DNA from: Clostridia bacterium
GTDB lineage: Bacteria; Bacillota_A; Clostridia; Oscillospirales; CAG-272
Length of the DNA: 24,218 nucleotides
Assembly (NCBI GenBank): GCA_017501175.1
Contig: JAFVXK010000021.1
Span: 1-24,218 of the forward strand
Direction of reading: 5' to 3'
Under the pieces are notes generated by a model. The model was given only the letters and a program-made list of their open reading frames with translations, ran no database searches and was not told the origin of the DNA. Shown here piece by piece: positions 1 through 7,518 of this stretch (positions within the stretch are counted from its first letter, which is position 1; each line of letters starts with the position of its first letter). A program made the position numbers and the translations under genes.

Positions 1-959
1 AAAACGGCGGCTGGGTGGACCGTGACAAGCTGGAGCCCAAGCACTTCAAGAAGTGGGTGGATTTCTGCAAGGAGCGTGGCCTGGGCTGTGACTTTAACCC
101 CACTTTCTTCTCTCACCCCATGTGTGATCCTCTGACCCTGTCCTCTCCCAACGAGGAGACCCGCAAGTTCTGGGTTGAGCACGGCAAGGCTTCCATCCGC
201 ATCTCCCAGTATCTGGCAGACGAGCTGGGCCAGCCCTGCGTTATGAACATCTGGATTCCCGACGGCTACAAGGATATTCCTGCGGACAAAATAGGTCCGA
301 GAGCAAGATTTAAAAAGTCTCTTGACGAGATACTTGCAACCACCTACGACAAGGAAAAGGTTTACGTAACCCTTGAGTCAAAGGTGTTCGGCATCGGTCT
401 TGAATCCTATACCGTAGGCTCGGCAGAGTTCTGCCTCTCCTACTCCATAGCAAACGGCATCACGCCTCTTATGGATAACGGTCACTATCATCCCACCGAG
501 GTTGTTTCCGACAAAATATCCTCGCTTCTTCTCTTCAGCGATAAGATTGCTCTTCACGTAACTCGCGCGGTCAGATGGGACTCCGACCACGTTGTAATAT
601 ACGATGACGAAACGCGTGAGATAGCGAAGGAAATAGTAAGAAACGATGCTCTTGACAGAGTATTTATTGCGCTTGACTATTTCGACGCATCAATAAACAG
701 AATATCGGCTTGGGCAGTTGGTGCAAGAAACATGGCAAAGGCGCTTCTCTTTGCTCTTCTTCAGCCCTCGGCTATGCTTAAGGAGCTTCAGGACAAGAGC
801 GATTATACCAAGGTTCTCGCTATAAGCGAGGAGCTTAAGACCCTGCCGTTTGGCGACGTTTGGGACGAATATTGCGAGAGATGCGGTGTGCCTGTCGGTA
901 TGGACTGGATAAAAGAGGTTGAGCTTTACGAGGCAAACGTTCTTTCAAAGAGAGCTTAA
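1..959 (+). CDS. rhaA: L-rhamnose isomerase, 5'-truncated by the window edge
   Basis: The reading frame is open from base 3, so this is the C-terminal part of a larger gene: about 319 residues are visible of roughly 420 in the family. The enzyme interconverts L-rhamnose and L-rhamnulose in the cytoplasm, the first step of rhamnose catabolism. The metal site typical of RhaA is visible in order: ESYTVGS (Glu), DNGHYHPTE (Asp and His), then LHVTRAVRWDSDHVV (His and two Asp). The GTG at base 15 is internal, not the start. A terminator follows 20 bases after the stop, so rhaA ends its transcript. Oddity: bases 1 to about 285 use only CTG for Leu, CGY for Arg and AAG for Lys, while the rest uses CTT, AGA and ATA like the neighbouring genes (see findings). 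The protein reads through without a break. Identification is firm; whether the 5' part is native is not. Confidence 0.96.
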   Translation, partial: NGGWVDRDKLEPKHFKKWVDFCKERGLGCDFNPTFFSHPMCDPLTLSSPNEETRKFWVEHGKASIRISQYLADELGQPCVMNIWIPDGYKDIPADKIGPRARFKKSLDEILATTYDKEKVYVTLESKVFGIGLESYTVGSAEFCLSYSIANGITPLMDNGHYHPTEVVSDKISSLLLFSDKIALHVTRAVRWDSDHVVIYDDETREIAKEIVRNDALDRVFIALDYFDASINRISAWAVGARNMAKALLFALLQPSAMLKELQDKSDYTKVLAISEELKTLPFGDVWDEYCERCGVPVGMDWIKEVELYEANVLSKRA

Positions 960-979
960 CACAAACACTAAGTCAAAAG

Positions 980-1006
980 GGAGAGGAAAATTTCCTCTCC
1001 TTTTTT
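980..1006 (+). terminator. Intrinsic terminator after rhaA
   Basis: The hairpin ggagagg / cctctcc, extendable by aaa/ttt to ten pairs, is followed directly by six T residues. It lies 20 bases after the rhaA stop and upstream of the secG promoter. Confidence 0.9.
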
Positions 1007-1088
1007 CTTGAAAACGCCGTTAACGCTCCGCGCTTTTGGCGAAAAGCTCGGATTTTATAAAATATTTTGAGAAAATTTCAAAAACATA

Positions 1089-1117
1089 TTGCTTTTTTTC
1101 GTGTTTTGTGATAAAAT
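1089..1117 (+). promoter_or_regulatory. Sigma-A-type promoter of secG
   Basis: The -35 is TTGCTT (1089-1094) and the -10 is TAAAAT (1112-1117), separated by 17 bp, with an extended -10 TGa at 1109-1111. The predicted transcription start is near 1124. The leader of about 65 nt contains a small hairpin, tgcgc-gagta-gcgca (1135-1149), of unknown role. Apart from these, the gap 1007-1190 shows nothing recognisable. Confidence 0.75.
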
Positions 1118-1190
1118 ACCTTTATAATTTATGATGCGCGAGTAGCGCAAAAATAAAATTTGAGTATTTCGCTGATGAAAGGATAAATAA

Positions 1191-1490
1191 ATGGAGTACG
1201 TTCTTCTTGCAATATTGCTTGTATGTGCTTTAGTTATCGTTGTTGCCGTTATCTTCCAGAAGAGTGGAGAGAAGGGACTTTCCGGTACTATTGCAGGTAA
1301 TTCTGAGACCTATTACGGCAAGGATAAGACCGGCGGAAGAGATAAGATGCTTTTCAAGTGGACTCTTATTGCATCTATCGTTTTTGCGGTTGCGGTTGTA
1401 GTAGTGTACGTTATTCAGCCCGATTACACAAAGGGATATGACGTTGACGCTTGGCAGACGCTCTCGCAGTTCGCAAGCATTTTTAAATAA
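1191..1490 (+). CDS. secG: SecG, protein-export membrane subunit
   Basis: This 99-residue protein is the small subunit of the SecYEG translocon, which passes unfolded proteins through the cytoplasmic membrane. It has the family layout: a first membrane helix at residues 2-22, the conserved cytoplasmic loop QKSGEKGLSGTIAG (about 23-36), and a second helix at about 57-76. The C-terminal tail of about 23 residues is mostly polar. The start ATG is preceded by AAAGGA (1177-1182). It has its own promoter and is followed within eight bases by a hairpin terminator. In many Bacillota secG lies next to rnr and smpB; neither is here. Instead a CPBP protease gene and tadA follow. Confidence 0.93.
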   Translation: MEYVLLAILLVCALVIVVAVIFQKSGEKGLSGTIAGNSETYYGKDKTGGRDKMLFKWTLIASIVFAVAVVVVYVIQPDYTKGYDVDAWQTLSQFASIFK

Positions 1491-1497
1491 TTGAAGT

Positions 1498-1531
1498 CAA
1501 CTGCCGTGCAAAACACGGCAGTTGGTTTTTT
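1498..1531 (+). terminator. Strong hairpin terminator or attenuator between secG and the CPBP gene
   Basis: The perfect 11-bp stem caactgccgtg / cacggcagttg has loop caaaa and is followed by g plus six T. The T run ends directly at the Shine-Dalgarno sequence of the next gene (1532-1540), so no promoter fits between the hairpin and that gene. Downstream expression probably depends on readthrough. Confidence 0.9.
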
Positions 1532-1545
1532 GAAGGAGGAAGGGA

Positions 1546-2343
1546 ATGAAAAAAAGAATAACGTCGCTTCTTTTGATTGACCTTTTGTTCCTGTTTCTTC
1601 TCATAATATCGGGCGCGGTAAACGGGATATGGGGACAGCTTATTTATTTCTTTGCATATCTGTTACCAATAGGAGCAGGGCTTCTTATACTTCGACGGCA
1701 GGACGATTTTTCTATGTCTTCGGCGCTTGTTATCAGAAAAGACAGGATTATTTTCGGGGCGGCACTTTTTGCTCCTACTATGCTTCTTATAATTGCCGTT
1801 TCGGCACTGACGACGCTTGTTCTTGCCCTTTTTGGAAAATCGAATGATGTCGATGTGTCGGGGGCACTTGTTTACGAGCTTTTCCGTCACGCGCTTATTC
1901 CGGCGGTCCTTGAGGAGCTTCTTTTCAGATATATTCCGATAAAGCTTCTTTCTCCGAGGTCAAACAGGGGCGCGATTTTTGTGTCGTCGTTGCTTTTTGC
2001 TCTGGTACACCTTAATCTTTTTCAAATTCCATACGCACTCCTTGCGGGAGTAATATTTGCATTTCTGACGGTGGCGTGCGGCAGTATTTTGCCGGCGATG
2101 ATTTTGCATTTTTTAAACAACGCGGTGTCTGTTGTATGGATGAGAAATCCCGATATAGCACCTGCTGTTATTATCTCTGTTTTCGCTTTGCTGTCGGTAC
2201 TCTCTGCCGTTTATATAATACGAAAGCGCAGGGAATACGAAAAGGAGCTTCTTTGCGCCCTTTCGGGTGAGAGGGTTGGATTTTCCGCCGAGCTTCTCGT
2301 GATGACGGCGGTTTGCCTTATAATGTCCTTGCTATCTCTTTGA
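1546..2343 (+). CDS. CPBP (CAAX/Abi) family intramembrane metalloprotease
   Basis: This is a 265-residue, very hydrophobic protein with about eight membrane segments. It carries the three CPBP glutamic-protease motifs: EExxxR (Glu123-Glu124, Arg128, in LEELLFR), a His in an FALVH segment (His155), and HxxxN (His188-Asn192, in HFLNN). The family includes CAAX prenyl endopeptidases and bacterial members linked to bacteriocin self-immunity or regulated membrane proteolysis. The substrate cannot be told from sequence, and no peptide gene lies nearby. The ATG has a strong site, GAAGGAGGA (1532-1540). The gene lies just after the secG terminator, and tadA starts 7 bases after its stop, suggesting co-translation. 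Confidence 0.88.
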   Translation: MKKRITSLLLIDLLFLFLLIISGAVNGIWGQLIYFFAYLLPIGAGLLILRRQDDFSMSSALVIRKDRIIFGAALFAPTMLLIIAVSALTTLVLALFGKSNDVDVSGALVYELFRHALIPAVLEELLFRYIPIKLLSPRSNRGAIFVSSLLFALVHLNLFQIPYALLAGVIFAFLTVACGSILPAMILHFLNNAVSVVWMRNPDIAPAVIISVFALLSVLSAVYIIRKRREYEKELLCALSGERVGFSAELLVMTAVCLIMSLLSL

Positions 2344-2350
2344 GGTGATT

Positions 2351-2839
2351 ATGGAAATTTTAAACGATGAGTTTTATATGCGACGTGCGCTTGAGCTCGC
2401 GCGCGAGGCAGAGACTATTGACGAGGTCCCCGTCGGTGCTGTTGCAGTCCGTGACGGCGAAATAATTGCCGAAGCGTACAACACACGCGAGAGCACGAGG
2501 TGCGCCACGCATCACGCAGAGGTCTTGTGCATTGAGCGCGCCTGCGAGGCGCTTGGCGGTTGGCGACTTCCGGGGGTGACGCTTTACGTTACGATGGAGC
2601 CCTGCGCTATGTGCGCGGGCGCGATAATAAACGCCAGAGTTGAGAGGGTTGTTTACGGCGCGCGTGACATACGCTTTGGTGCGTTTGGCTCGCTTATCGA
2701 CCTTTCGAGCGTCGGGCTCAATCATAAGCCCGAGGTTGTCGGCGACGTTCTTGGCGATGAGGCACGTGAAATTTTAAGTACATATTTTCGCAAAAAACGG
2801 GAAAAATTAAAAAAAGAAAAAGCAACGCTCCCCGACTGA
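2351..2839 (+). CDS. tadA: tRNA-specific adenosine deaminase TadA
   Basis: The enzyme deaminates adenosine-34 to inosine in the anticodon of tRNA-Arg(ACG), allowing wobble decoding. The 162-residue product shows the zinc deaminase site: HAE at residues 55-57 (zinc His and catalytic Glu) and PCAMC at 84-88 (zinc Cys85 and Cys88), plus the TadA-typical ARDIRFGAFGS stretch. The start chosen is ATG 2351, six bases downstream of an in-frame GTG at 2345. The sequence gaggtgat just before it fits the Shine-Dalgarno site, and the protein then begins like other TadA proteins. The C-terminus is a lysine-rich tail. The stop overlaps an upstream in-frame ATG of the next gene. Confidence 0.95.
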   Translation: MEILNDEFYMRRALELAREAETIDEVPVGAVAVRDGEIIAEAYNTRESTRCATHHAEVLCIERACEALGGWRLPGVTLYVTMEPCAMCAGAIINARVERVVYGARDIRFGAFGSLIDLSSVGLNHKPEVVGDVLGDEAREILSTYFRKKREKLKKEKATLPD

Positions 2840-2850
2840 TGCGAGGTAAT

Positions 2851-3885
2851 ATGAAGAAAATAGCGCAGGTTATAGGTTCAAAAAGGCTGACGGCAGACGT
2901 TTTTACGGTTGCCGAAACCGTAAGGAAGCTTAACCGGCGCTTTTCCTTTGACGTAATCATACCCAAGGACGCCGAGTACCGTGAAAAGCTTTTGGGGCTT
3001 GGCGCGAGGGTTATCAGCTTCGAAGAAACAGAGGGACTTAGCGCAAGAGCGGTGCTTGGCTTTAAGCGGTATTTTTGCGAGAACAGGGCGGATATCGTGC
3101 ATACCTTTGCTTCGGCGGGGGCAAGGGTCGGAGCAAGACTTGCGGGAATAAAGACCTGCATATCCTCGCGGGGATACAACGGTAAGGCGGATAATCGGCT
3201 GAAAAAGCTTGTTTCACCCGTCTATAACGCTTTCACGACGCTTACCCTTTGCACGTCTAAAGACATTTTCGACGCTCTTGTCAGAGAGGGAGTGAGAAAA
3301 GACAGAATTTTTCCGCTTTTGCCATCGGGCATTAGCTTAGAGTGGGGAGATAGGGACGAAAATAGCAAATCAGAGGACACGCTGATAGTCTGTCCGTTGC
3401 CGTTTTACAGGGGATTTGGGCAGAAAACTGTTTTGAGGGCGTTTTCTGCTCTACAAAAGAAATTACCGGCAAGGCTTCTCTTTATCGGAGAAGGACCTGA
3501 GAGGGAAGAGTGCCGTTTGCTTGCCGGCAGACTGGGAATAGGGGGGCGTGTTGATTTTTTAGGCAATGAAATGACAACCAAAGTTTACAATACGAAGCCT
3601 GCGCTTACGGTTTTTACACATGAGGATAGCTGGGAGCTTCCGTTTTCTGTTCTCGATGGGGTAAGAACCGATATAGTTGCAAGTGACATTCCCGAAAACA
3701 AGGAGCTTTTCTTTGGCAGGGCTGATTTTTATTTACACGGAGATGAGTTTTCACTTGAGAGAGCCATAATTCGAGCTCTTTTGGGTAGAAATAGCCTTGT
3801 TGAGAGGAAGGAAGCACACATCACTCCGCTCGGTGCTATTTGCGAGGCGTATGAGTGCATATATACAACCTTGCTTTCGTTGTAA
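2851..3885 (+). CDS. GT4-type glycosyltransferase (GT-B fold) with a weakened catalytic motif
   Basis: This 344-residue cytoplasmic or membrane-associated glycosyltransferase shows GT4 features. The N-terminal Rossmann half contains DIVHTFASAGARVGARLAG (residues 81-99) and ISSRGYNG. The C-terminal nucleotide-sugar half contains LLFIGEGPE (209-217), a VDFLGNE turn and SDIPENKELF. The usual E-x7-E motif reads E262...D269 (WELPFSVLD), so the second Glu is replaced by Asp. Substrate is unknown; cell-surface glycan synthesis is inferred. ATG 2851 is preferred over ATG 2839, which overlaps the tadA stop, because gaggt at 2843-2847 serves the former. It is the last gene of the secG-CPBP-tadA series, and no terminator is evident after it. 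Confidence 0.82.
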   Translation: MKKIAQVIGSKRLTADVFTVAETVRKLNRRFSFDVIIPKDAEYREKLLGLGARVISFEETEGLSARAVLGFKRYFCENRADIVHTFASAGARVGARLAGIKTCISSRGYNGKADNRLKKLVSPVYNAFTTLTLCTSKDIFDALVREGVRKDRIFPLLPSGISLEWGDRDENSKSEDTLIVCPLPFYRGFGQKTVLRAFSALQKKLPARLLFIGEGPEREECRLLAGRLGIGGRVDFLGNEMTTKVYNTKPALTVFTHEDSWELPFSVLDGVRTDIVASDIPENKELFFGRADFYLHGDEFSLERAIIRALLGRNSLVERKEAHITPLGAICEAYECIYTTLLSL

Positions 3886-3958
3886 AATTGCAGTTGACTT
3901 TTTCCTTTGTTATGTGAGCCTTCTTTATCGGCGCTTTACTACAAATTCATTTATTTGA

Positions 3959-3987
3959 TTGACTTTTTAACTTATATATGGTAAAAT
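3959..3987 (+). promoter_or_regulatory. Strong promoter immediately upstream of rimM
   Basis: The -35 is TTGACT (3959-3964) and the -10 is TAAAAT (3982-3987), with 17 bp between and an extended -10 TGg at 3979-3981. The expected transcription start at about 3993-3995 coincides with the rimM ATG at 3995, implying a leaderless message. Confidence 0.75.
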
Positions 3988-3994
3988 GAATAGT

Positions 3995-4519
3995 ATGAAG
4001 AAGGAATATATTGAATGCGGTATCGTGCGCTCCGCGCACGGAGTCCGCGGACTTATGAAAATTGAATCCTGGTGCGACAGCCCGAAGGTGCTCGCAGAAC
4101 AGAAGCGCGTTTTTCTTGCCGAGGGAGAAGGCAAATATAAAGAGCTTCAGGTCACGGGCGCATCGGTTATGGGCGAGCTCGTTTTAATGGGTCTTTCCGG
4201 TATTGAATCGCGCGAGGACGCCTTTGCTTATCGCGGAAGAACTCTTTATCTTCATCGGGCGGATATTCCCGTTAAGAAAGGAGCGGTTTTGCTTGCCGAT
4301 ATTATAGGACTTCCCGTAATAGACGAGAGAAGCGGAAAAATATACGGCAGGGTCAAGGACGTGACCGATTCTCCTGCGTCAAAGCTTTACGTTATAGAAA
4401 CGCAAACGGGCGAGGTGCTTTTACCCGGCGTTAAGGAATTTGTGAAAAGGGTAGATACCGAGACGGGAGTATATATCACTCCTATTCCGGGATTTTTCGG
4501 TGACGGCGATGAAATTTGA
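3995..4519 (+). CDS. rimM: Ribosome maturation factor RimM
   Basis: RimM binds r-protein S19 and assists maturation of the 30S head. The 174-residue product begins MKKEYIECGIVRSAHGVRG, the typical RimM N-terminal beta-barrel, and has the PRC-barrel-like C-terminal half with LLPGVKEFVKRVDTETG and ITPIPGFF. An earlier in-frame ATG (3986) lies inside the promoter -10 element, so ATG 3995 is preferred. No Shine-Dalgarno sequence precedes either start, unlike nearly every other gene here. The 3' end overlaps trmD by 11 bases. In most Bacillota rimM-trmD lies between rpsP and rplS; neither is present here. Confidence 0.94.
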   Translation: MKKEYIECGIVRSAHGVRGLMKIESWCDSPKVLAEQKRVFLAEGEGKYKELQVTGASVMGELVLMGLSGIESREDAFAYRGRTLYLHRADIPVKKGAVLLADIIGLPVIDERSGKIYGRVKDVTDSPASKLYVIETQTGEVLLPGVKEFVKRVDTETGVYITPIPGFFGDGDEI

Positions 4520-5267
4520 CGTATTGACGCTCTTTCCCGAAATGGTCAAGGGGGTTCTCTCGGAGAGCATAATAGGCAGGGCGCAGACCGCCGGAATAAT
4601 TGAGGTCGAGTGTCACAACATAAGAGATTTTTCAAAGGATAAGCACAGAAAGACCGACGATACACCCTTTGGGGGCGGTGTCGGAATGGTTATGACCTGT
4701 CAGCCGATTTTCGACTGCTATGCCGACGTCAAGGGCAGAATACCCGACGGAGCGCGCACCCGTGTCATATATATGTCGCCAAAGGGCGCTATATTTAATC
4801 ACGATACGGCAAAAAGACTTGCTGAATATGACAACCTCATATTCCTCTGCGGACATTACGAGGGAGTGGACCAGCGCGTGATAGATTCCATAATCGACGA
4901 GGAAATATCAATAGGCGACTACGTAGTCACGGGAGGAGAAATTCCGGCGTGTATAGTGATTGACGCAGTGGCAAGACTGAAGGAAGGTACTCTTGCCTCA
5001 AAGGAGTGCTACGAGGGGGAATCGGTTGCCTCCGGCATACTTGAGTATCCGCAATACACAAAGCCGAGAGTTTATAACGGAATGGAAGTTCCGGAGGTTT
5101 TGCTCTCGGGCGACCATAAAAAAATAGATAGGTGGCGTCTTGAAGCGGCGGTTGCTATAACGAGGGAGCGCCGTCCGGATATGCTTCTTTTGCACCCCGA
5201 ATATGAGGAAGCACTTTTGCCAAAGTCAAAAAAGAAGCAAAAAAACAGGAAGAACACCGAGAATTAA
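4509..5267 (+). CDS. trmD: tRNA (guanine-37-N1)-methyltransferase TrmD
   Basis: TrmD methylates G37 of tRNAs that read CNN codons, using S-adenosylmethionine, and prevents +1 frameshifting. The 252-residue protein has the SPOUT knot: FLCGHYEGVDQRV followed by ISIGDYVVTGGEIPA, with the conserved substrate-binding DTPFGGGVGMVM near the N-terminus. ATG 4509 gives the canonical start MKFDVLTLFPEM; a GTG nine bases upstream is in frame but less likely. The start overlaps the rimM 3' end, so translational coupling is probable. The C-terminus ends in a lysine-rich tail (KSKKKQKNRKN). The next gene starts 19 bases after the stop. Confidence 0.97.
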   Translation: MKFDVLTLFPEMVKGVLSESIIGRAQTAGIIEVECHNIRDFSKDKHRKTDDTPFGGGVGMVMTCQPIFDCYADVKGRIPDGARTRVIYMSPKGAIFNHDTAKRLAEYDNLIFLCGHYEGVDQRVIDSIIDEEISIGDYVVTGGEIPACIVIDAVARLKEGTLASKECYEGESVASGILEYPQYTKPRVYNGMEVPEVLLSGDHKKIDRWRLEAAVAITRERRPDMLLLHPEYEEALLPKSKKKQKNRKNTEN

Positions 5268-5286
5268 AAAGAAAAGGAGGGGTACC

Positions 5287-7113
5287 GTGTCGAAAAAACC
5301 TCTTAAAAGCTTACTGCTGGGTTATGAAACGCCCGTGTATTCGCGCGAGGACGGCGGAGAGATAAATACGGGTATAAAGTTTTGGGAGCGCTCGCTTAGC
5401 GGAAGCATTACCTCTCGAAAAAAGAAAATACTGACCTCGGGTATAGTCAGATTTTTTAACGCGTTTTTGCGCTTTATTGCCTACACCAGCACAAGAGGAT
5501 TTGGCGCGCTTTTCCTCTCGTTTGGGCTTTTATCTATAACGGTAGGACTTGGAAAAGCTTATTTCGGCATTATGGATTCGGGATTTGGTTTTTCTGTAAT
5601 CGCCGGCGCTGTTTTTGCTATTTTTGCAATTCCTCTTCTTCTTATCGATAGGCCTTTTTGCATAGCTCTTCAGGATTTTGGCTTGACGGATTACATATTC
5701 TTCGAGTTTTTCTCGATAAAGAGAATGCACAGGCAATCAAACGAGCGCGGTGTTCCTATTCTCGCTATGGTAATTGCAGGGCTTGTCTTTGCGGGACTTG
5801 GCGTGTTTTTCAGCTTGGATAAGGTTCTCGCAGTTATTTTGGCAGCCGTTGTGATATATCTTTCCTTTGTGTCGCCGGAATTTGCGTTTTTCTCAATAAT
5901 AATAGTATTGCCATTAGTTCCGCTTATTGACCGCGGGCTGCTGGTTTTCGGCTGTATGATAGGCGCGGCGTTTATTTCCTTTATGCGTAAGGTAATATTC
6001 GGCAAGCGTATTTACTCGATAGAGCAGTACGATATAATTATTGCGATTTTCCTTCTCTGCGTCCTTATAAGCGGAATTTTTATGAAAGGGCTTCAGTCCT
6101 TTGAGAGCTCGCTTCTGTTTGTGCTGTTTGCTCTCGGTTATCCGCTTGCAAGCAATCTTATTGTAAACCGTAGGTTAGCAGACTGCGCGTTGGGAGCTTT
6201 GCTTATTTCCTCGGTTTTCACGACATTCGGTACGGCAATAGAAGTTTTTAGTGTAATTGAGGCGAGCGGTATCGCGGCTTTGCAAAATTACTCGGCTGTA
6301 TCTACGTTTGGAAGCTCGGGAGTGTACGCTGCGTATCTTGCCGTTGTGATTATAGCGTCGGTTTACTTTATGTCGGTGTCAAGGCATAAGCCTGTATGCG
6401 CTCTGTATGCAGCAGCTTTTGCGGTAAATCTCATCTGCCTTATTTTCACAGGACGCATCGACCTTTTGGTTGCGCTTCTTTCGGCTCTGATAGGCTATGT
6501 AATTGTAAAGCACGGAGGCAGGCTTGCTCCCCTTTCCATAGTCGCCGTACTTTTGCCGCTTCTTATGGTGGCGCTGCCTGCTGAGCTTTTTGACGTTGTC
6601 ATGAAGGGCGCGGGGTTCGCCTACTCAAAGGCGGAGCTGGTTTCGCTTTGGGAGTGCTCGCTATCTATGCTCGCAGACAACCTTCTTACAGGCGTCGGAA
6701 TAGGAAGCGACAGCTTTGCCTCTGAAATAGTGAATTACGGTCATACAGGCACAGCAAACGCCTCAAACCTCTTTATCGAGATAGGCTGCGAGGCGGGAGC
6801 AATTGCGCTTTTCTTCTTCCTTCTCGCTATGGTAGTGCGCGTTTTCCACCGCTCGACTTACAGGGTATATAGGTCGGGCTCACAGGTCAGTGCGCTTTCG
6901 CTTTCTGCGGGAGCTATGATAATTGCGCTTGCAGCATTCGGTATGACCGAATATATCTTTGCAGACCATACTATGTATTATCTTTTCTGGTGCATATTCG
7001 GTATCGGAAGCGCGGCTCTTAGAATTTCAAAGCGCGAGCACGACGACAGGGTTATGTACTACGGCGATTTGATGAGCGTAGATTCCTCGGTTTTAGACGT
7101 GAAAATATCATAA
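5287..7113 (+). CDS. O-antigen ligase/polymerase-like (WaaL/Wzy_C) polytopic membrane protein
   Basis: This protein of 608 residues has about a dozen hydrophobic segments after a polar N-terminal region of roughly 60 residues. Around residues 460-500 it has LLTGVGIGSDSF, then TANASNLFIEIGCEAGAIAL, which matches the extracytoplasmic loop and following helix of the Wzy_C/O-antigen-ligase family. Members join or polymerise lipid-linked glycans on the outer face of the membrane, and some modify proteins. In a Gram-positive cell the acceptor could be a wall glycan or glycoprotein; this cannot be resolved here. The start is GTG 5287 with the strong site AAGGAGGG (5275-5282). The gene follows trmD and shares the rimM promoter. 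It ends in a short cytoplasmic tail. No clear terminator follows. Confidence 0.75.
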   Translation: MSKKPLKSLLLGYETPVYSREDGGEINTGIKFWERSLSGSITSRKKKILTSGIVRFFNAFLRFIAYTSTRGFGALFLSFGLLSITVGLGKAYFGIMDSGFGFSVIAGAVFAIFAIPLLLIDRPFCIALQDFGLTDYIFFEFFSIKRMHRQSNERGVPILAMVIAGLVFAGLGVFFSLDKVLAVILAAVVIYLSFVSPEFAFFSIIIVLPLVPLIDRGLLVFGCMIGAAFISFMRKVIFGKRIYSIEQYDIIIAIFLLCVLISGIFMKGLQSFESSLLFVLFALGYPLASNLIVNRRLADCALGALLISSVFTTFGTAIEVFSVIEASGIAALQNYSAVSTFGSSGVYAAYLAVVIIASVYFMSVSRHKPVCALYAAAFAVNLICLIFTGRIDLLVALLSALIGYVIVKHGGRLAPLSIVAVLLPLLMVALPAELFDVVMKGAGFAYSKAELVSLWECSLSMLADNLLTGVGIGSDSFASEIVNYGHTGTANASNLFIEIGCEAGAIALFFFLLAMVVRVFHRSTYRVYRSGSQVSALSLSAGAMIIALAAFGMTEYIFADHTMYYLFWCIFGIGSAALRISKREHDDRVMYYGDLMSVDSSVLDVKIS

Positions 7114-7181
7114 TTTGTGAAATTTGCTAAAAAAATACCCGAAAAAATGTAAAAACCTTTCAAAAAACTTTTCCAAAACAC

Positions 7182-7210
7182 TTGATTTTTATTTTTCAAT
7201 TTGATATACT
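7182..7210 (+). promoter_or_regulatory. Promoter of ptsH
   Basis: The -35 is TTGATT (7182-7187) and the -10 is TATACT (7205-7210), with a 17-bp spacer and extended -10 TGa (7202-7204). The transcription start is expected near 7217, giving a leader of about 30 nt. Confidence 0.75.
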
Positions 7211-7246
7211 ATTTTTAATAAGAAATGTCTCTAAGGAGAAAATACG

Positions 7247-7513
7247 ATGATTTCACGCGGCGTAACTATAGAAAACGGTGTAGGTCTGCACGCAAGACCG
7301 GCTACCTTCTTCGTACAGAAGGCGAATTCCTACAAGAGCTCAATCTGGGTTGAAAAGGGCGACTGCAGAGTTAATGCCAAGAGCCTTCTCGGTGTCCTCT
7401 CGCTCGGTATTTCTCAGGGCTCGGCTATAACTATAATAGCTGACGGTCAGGACGAGGCAGACGCTGTCGCGGGGCTTACGGCTCTCGTAGAGAGTAAGTT
7501 CGAAGGAATTTAA
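7247..7513 (+). CDS. ptsH: Phosphocarrier protein HPr
   Basis: HPr carries phosphate from Enzyme I to the sugar-specific EII components of the phosphotransferase system. In Bacillota it also acts, when phosphorylated on Ser46, as a CcpA co-repressor. The 88-residue protein has the active-site His15 in GLHARPA (residues 13-19) and the regulatory Ser46 in NAKSLLGVLSLGI. The presence of His15 rather than Gln argues for HPr and against Crh. The start ATG follows AAGGAG (7233-7238). It stands alone, with its own promoter and terminator and no Enzyme I gene adjacent, as is common in Clostridia. No cre box was recognised at the promoter. Confidence 0.94.
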   Translation: MISRGVTIENGVGLHARPATFFVQKANSYKSSIWVEKGDCRVNAKSLLGVLSLGISQGSAITIIADGQDEADAVAGLTALVESKFEGI

Positions 7514-7518
7514 GCCAT

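Noticed and set aside
1068..1086. Inverted repeat ttttga/tcaaaa upstream of the secG promoter as an operator
   Set aside because: It is a short AT-rich match of the kind expected by chance in this gap, with no known regulator motif.
1546..2343. CPBP protease as part of a bacteriocin immunity cassette
   Set aside because: No precursor peptide, LanB/LanM-like enzyme or peptide exporter lies nearby; the neighbours are secG and tadA.
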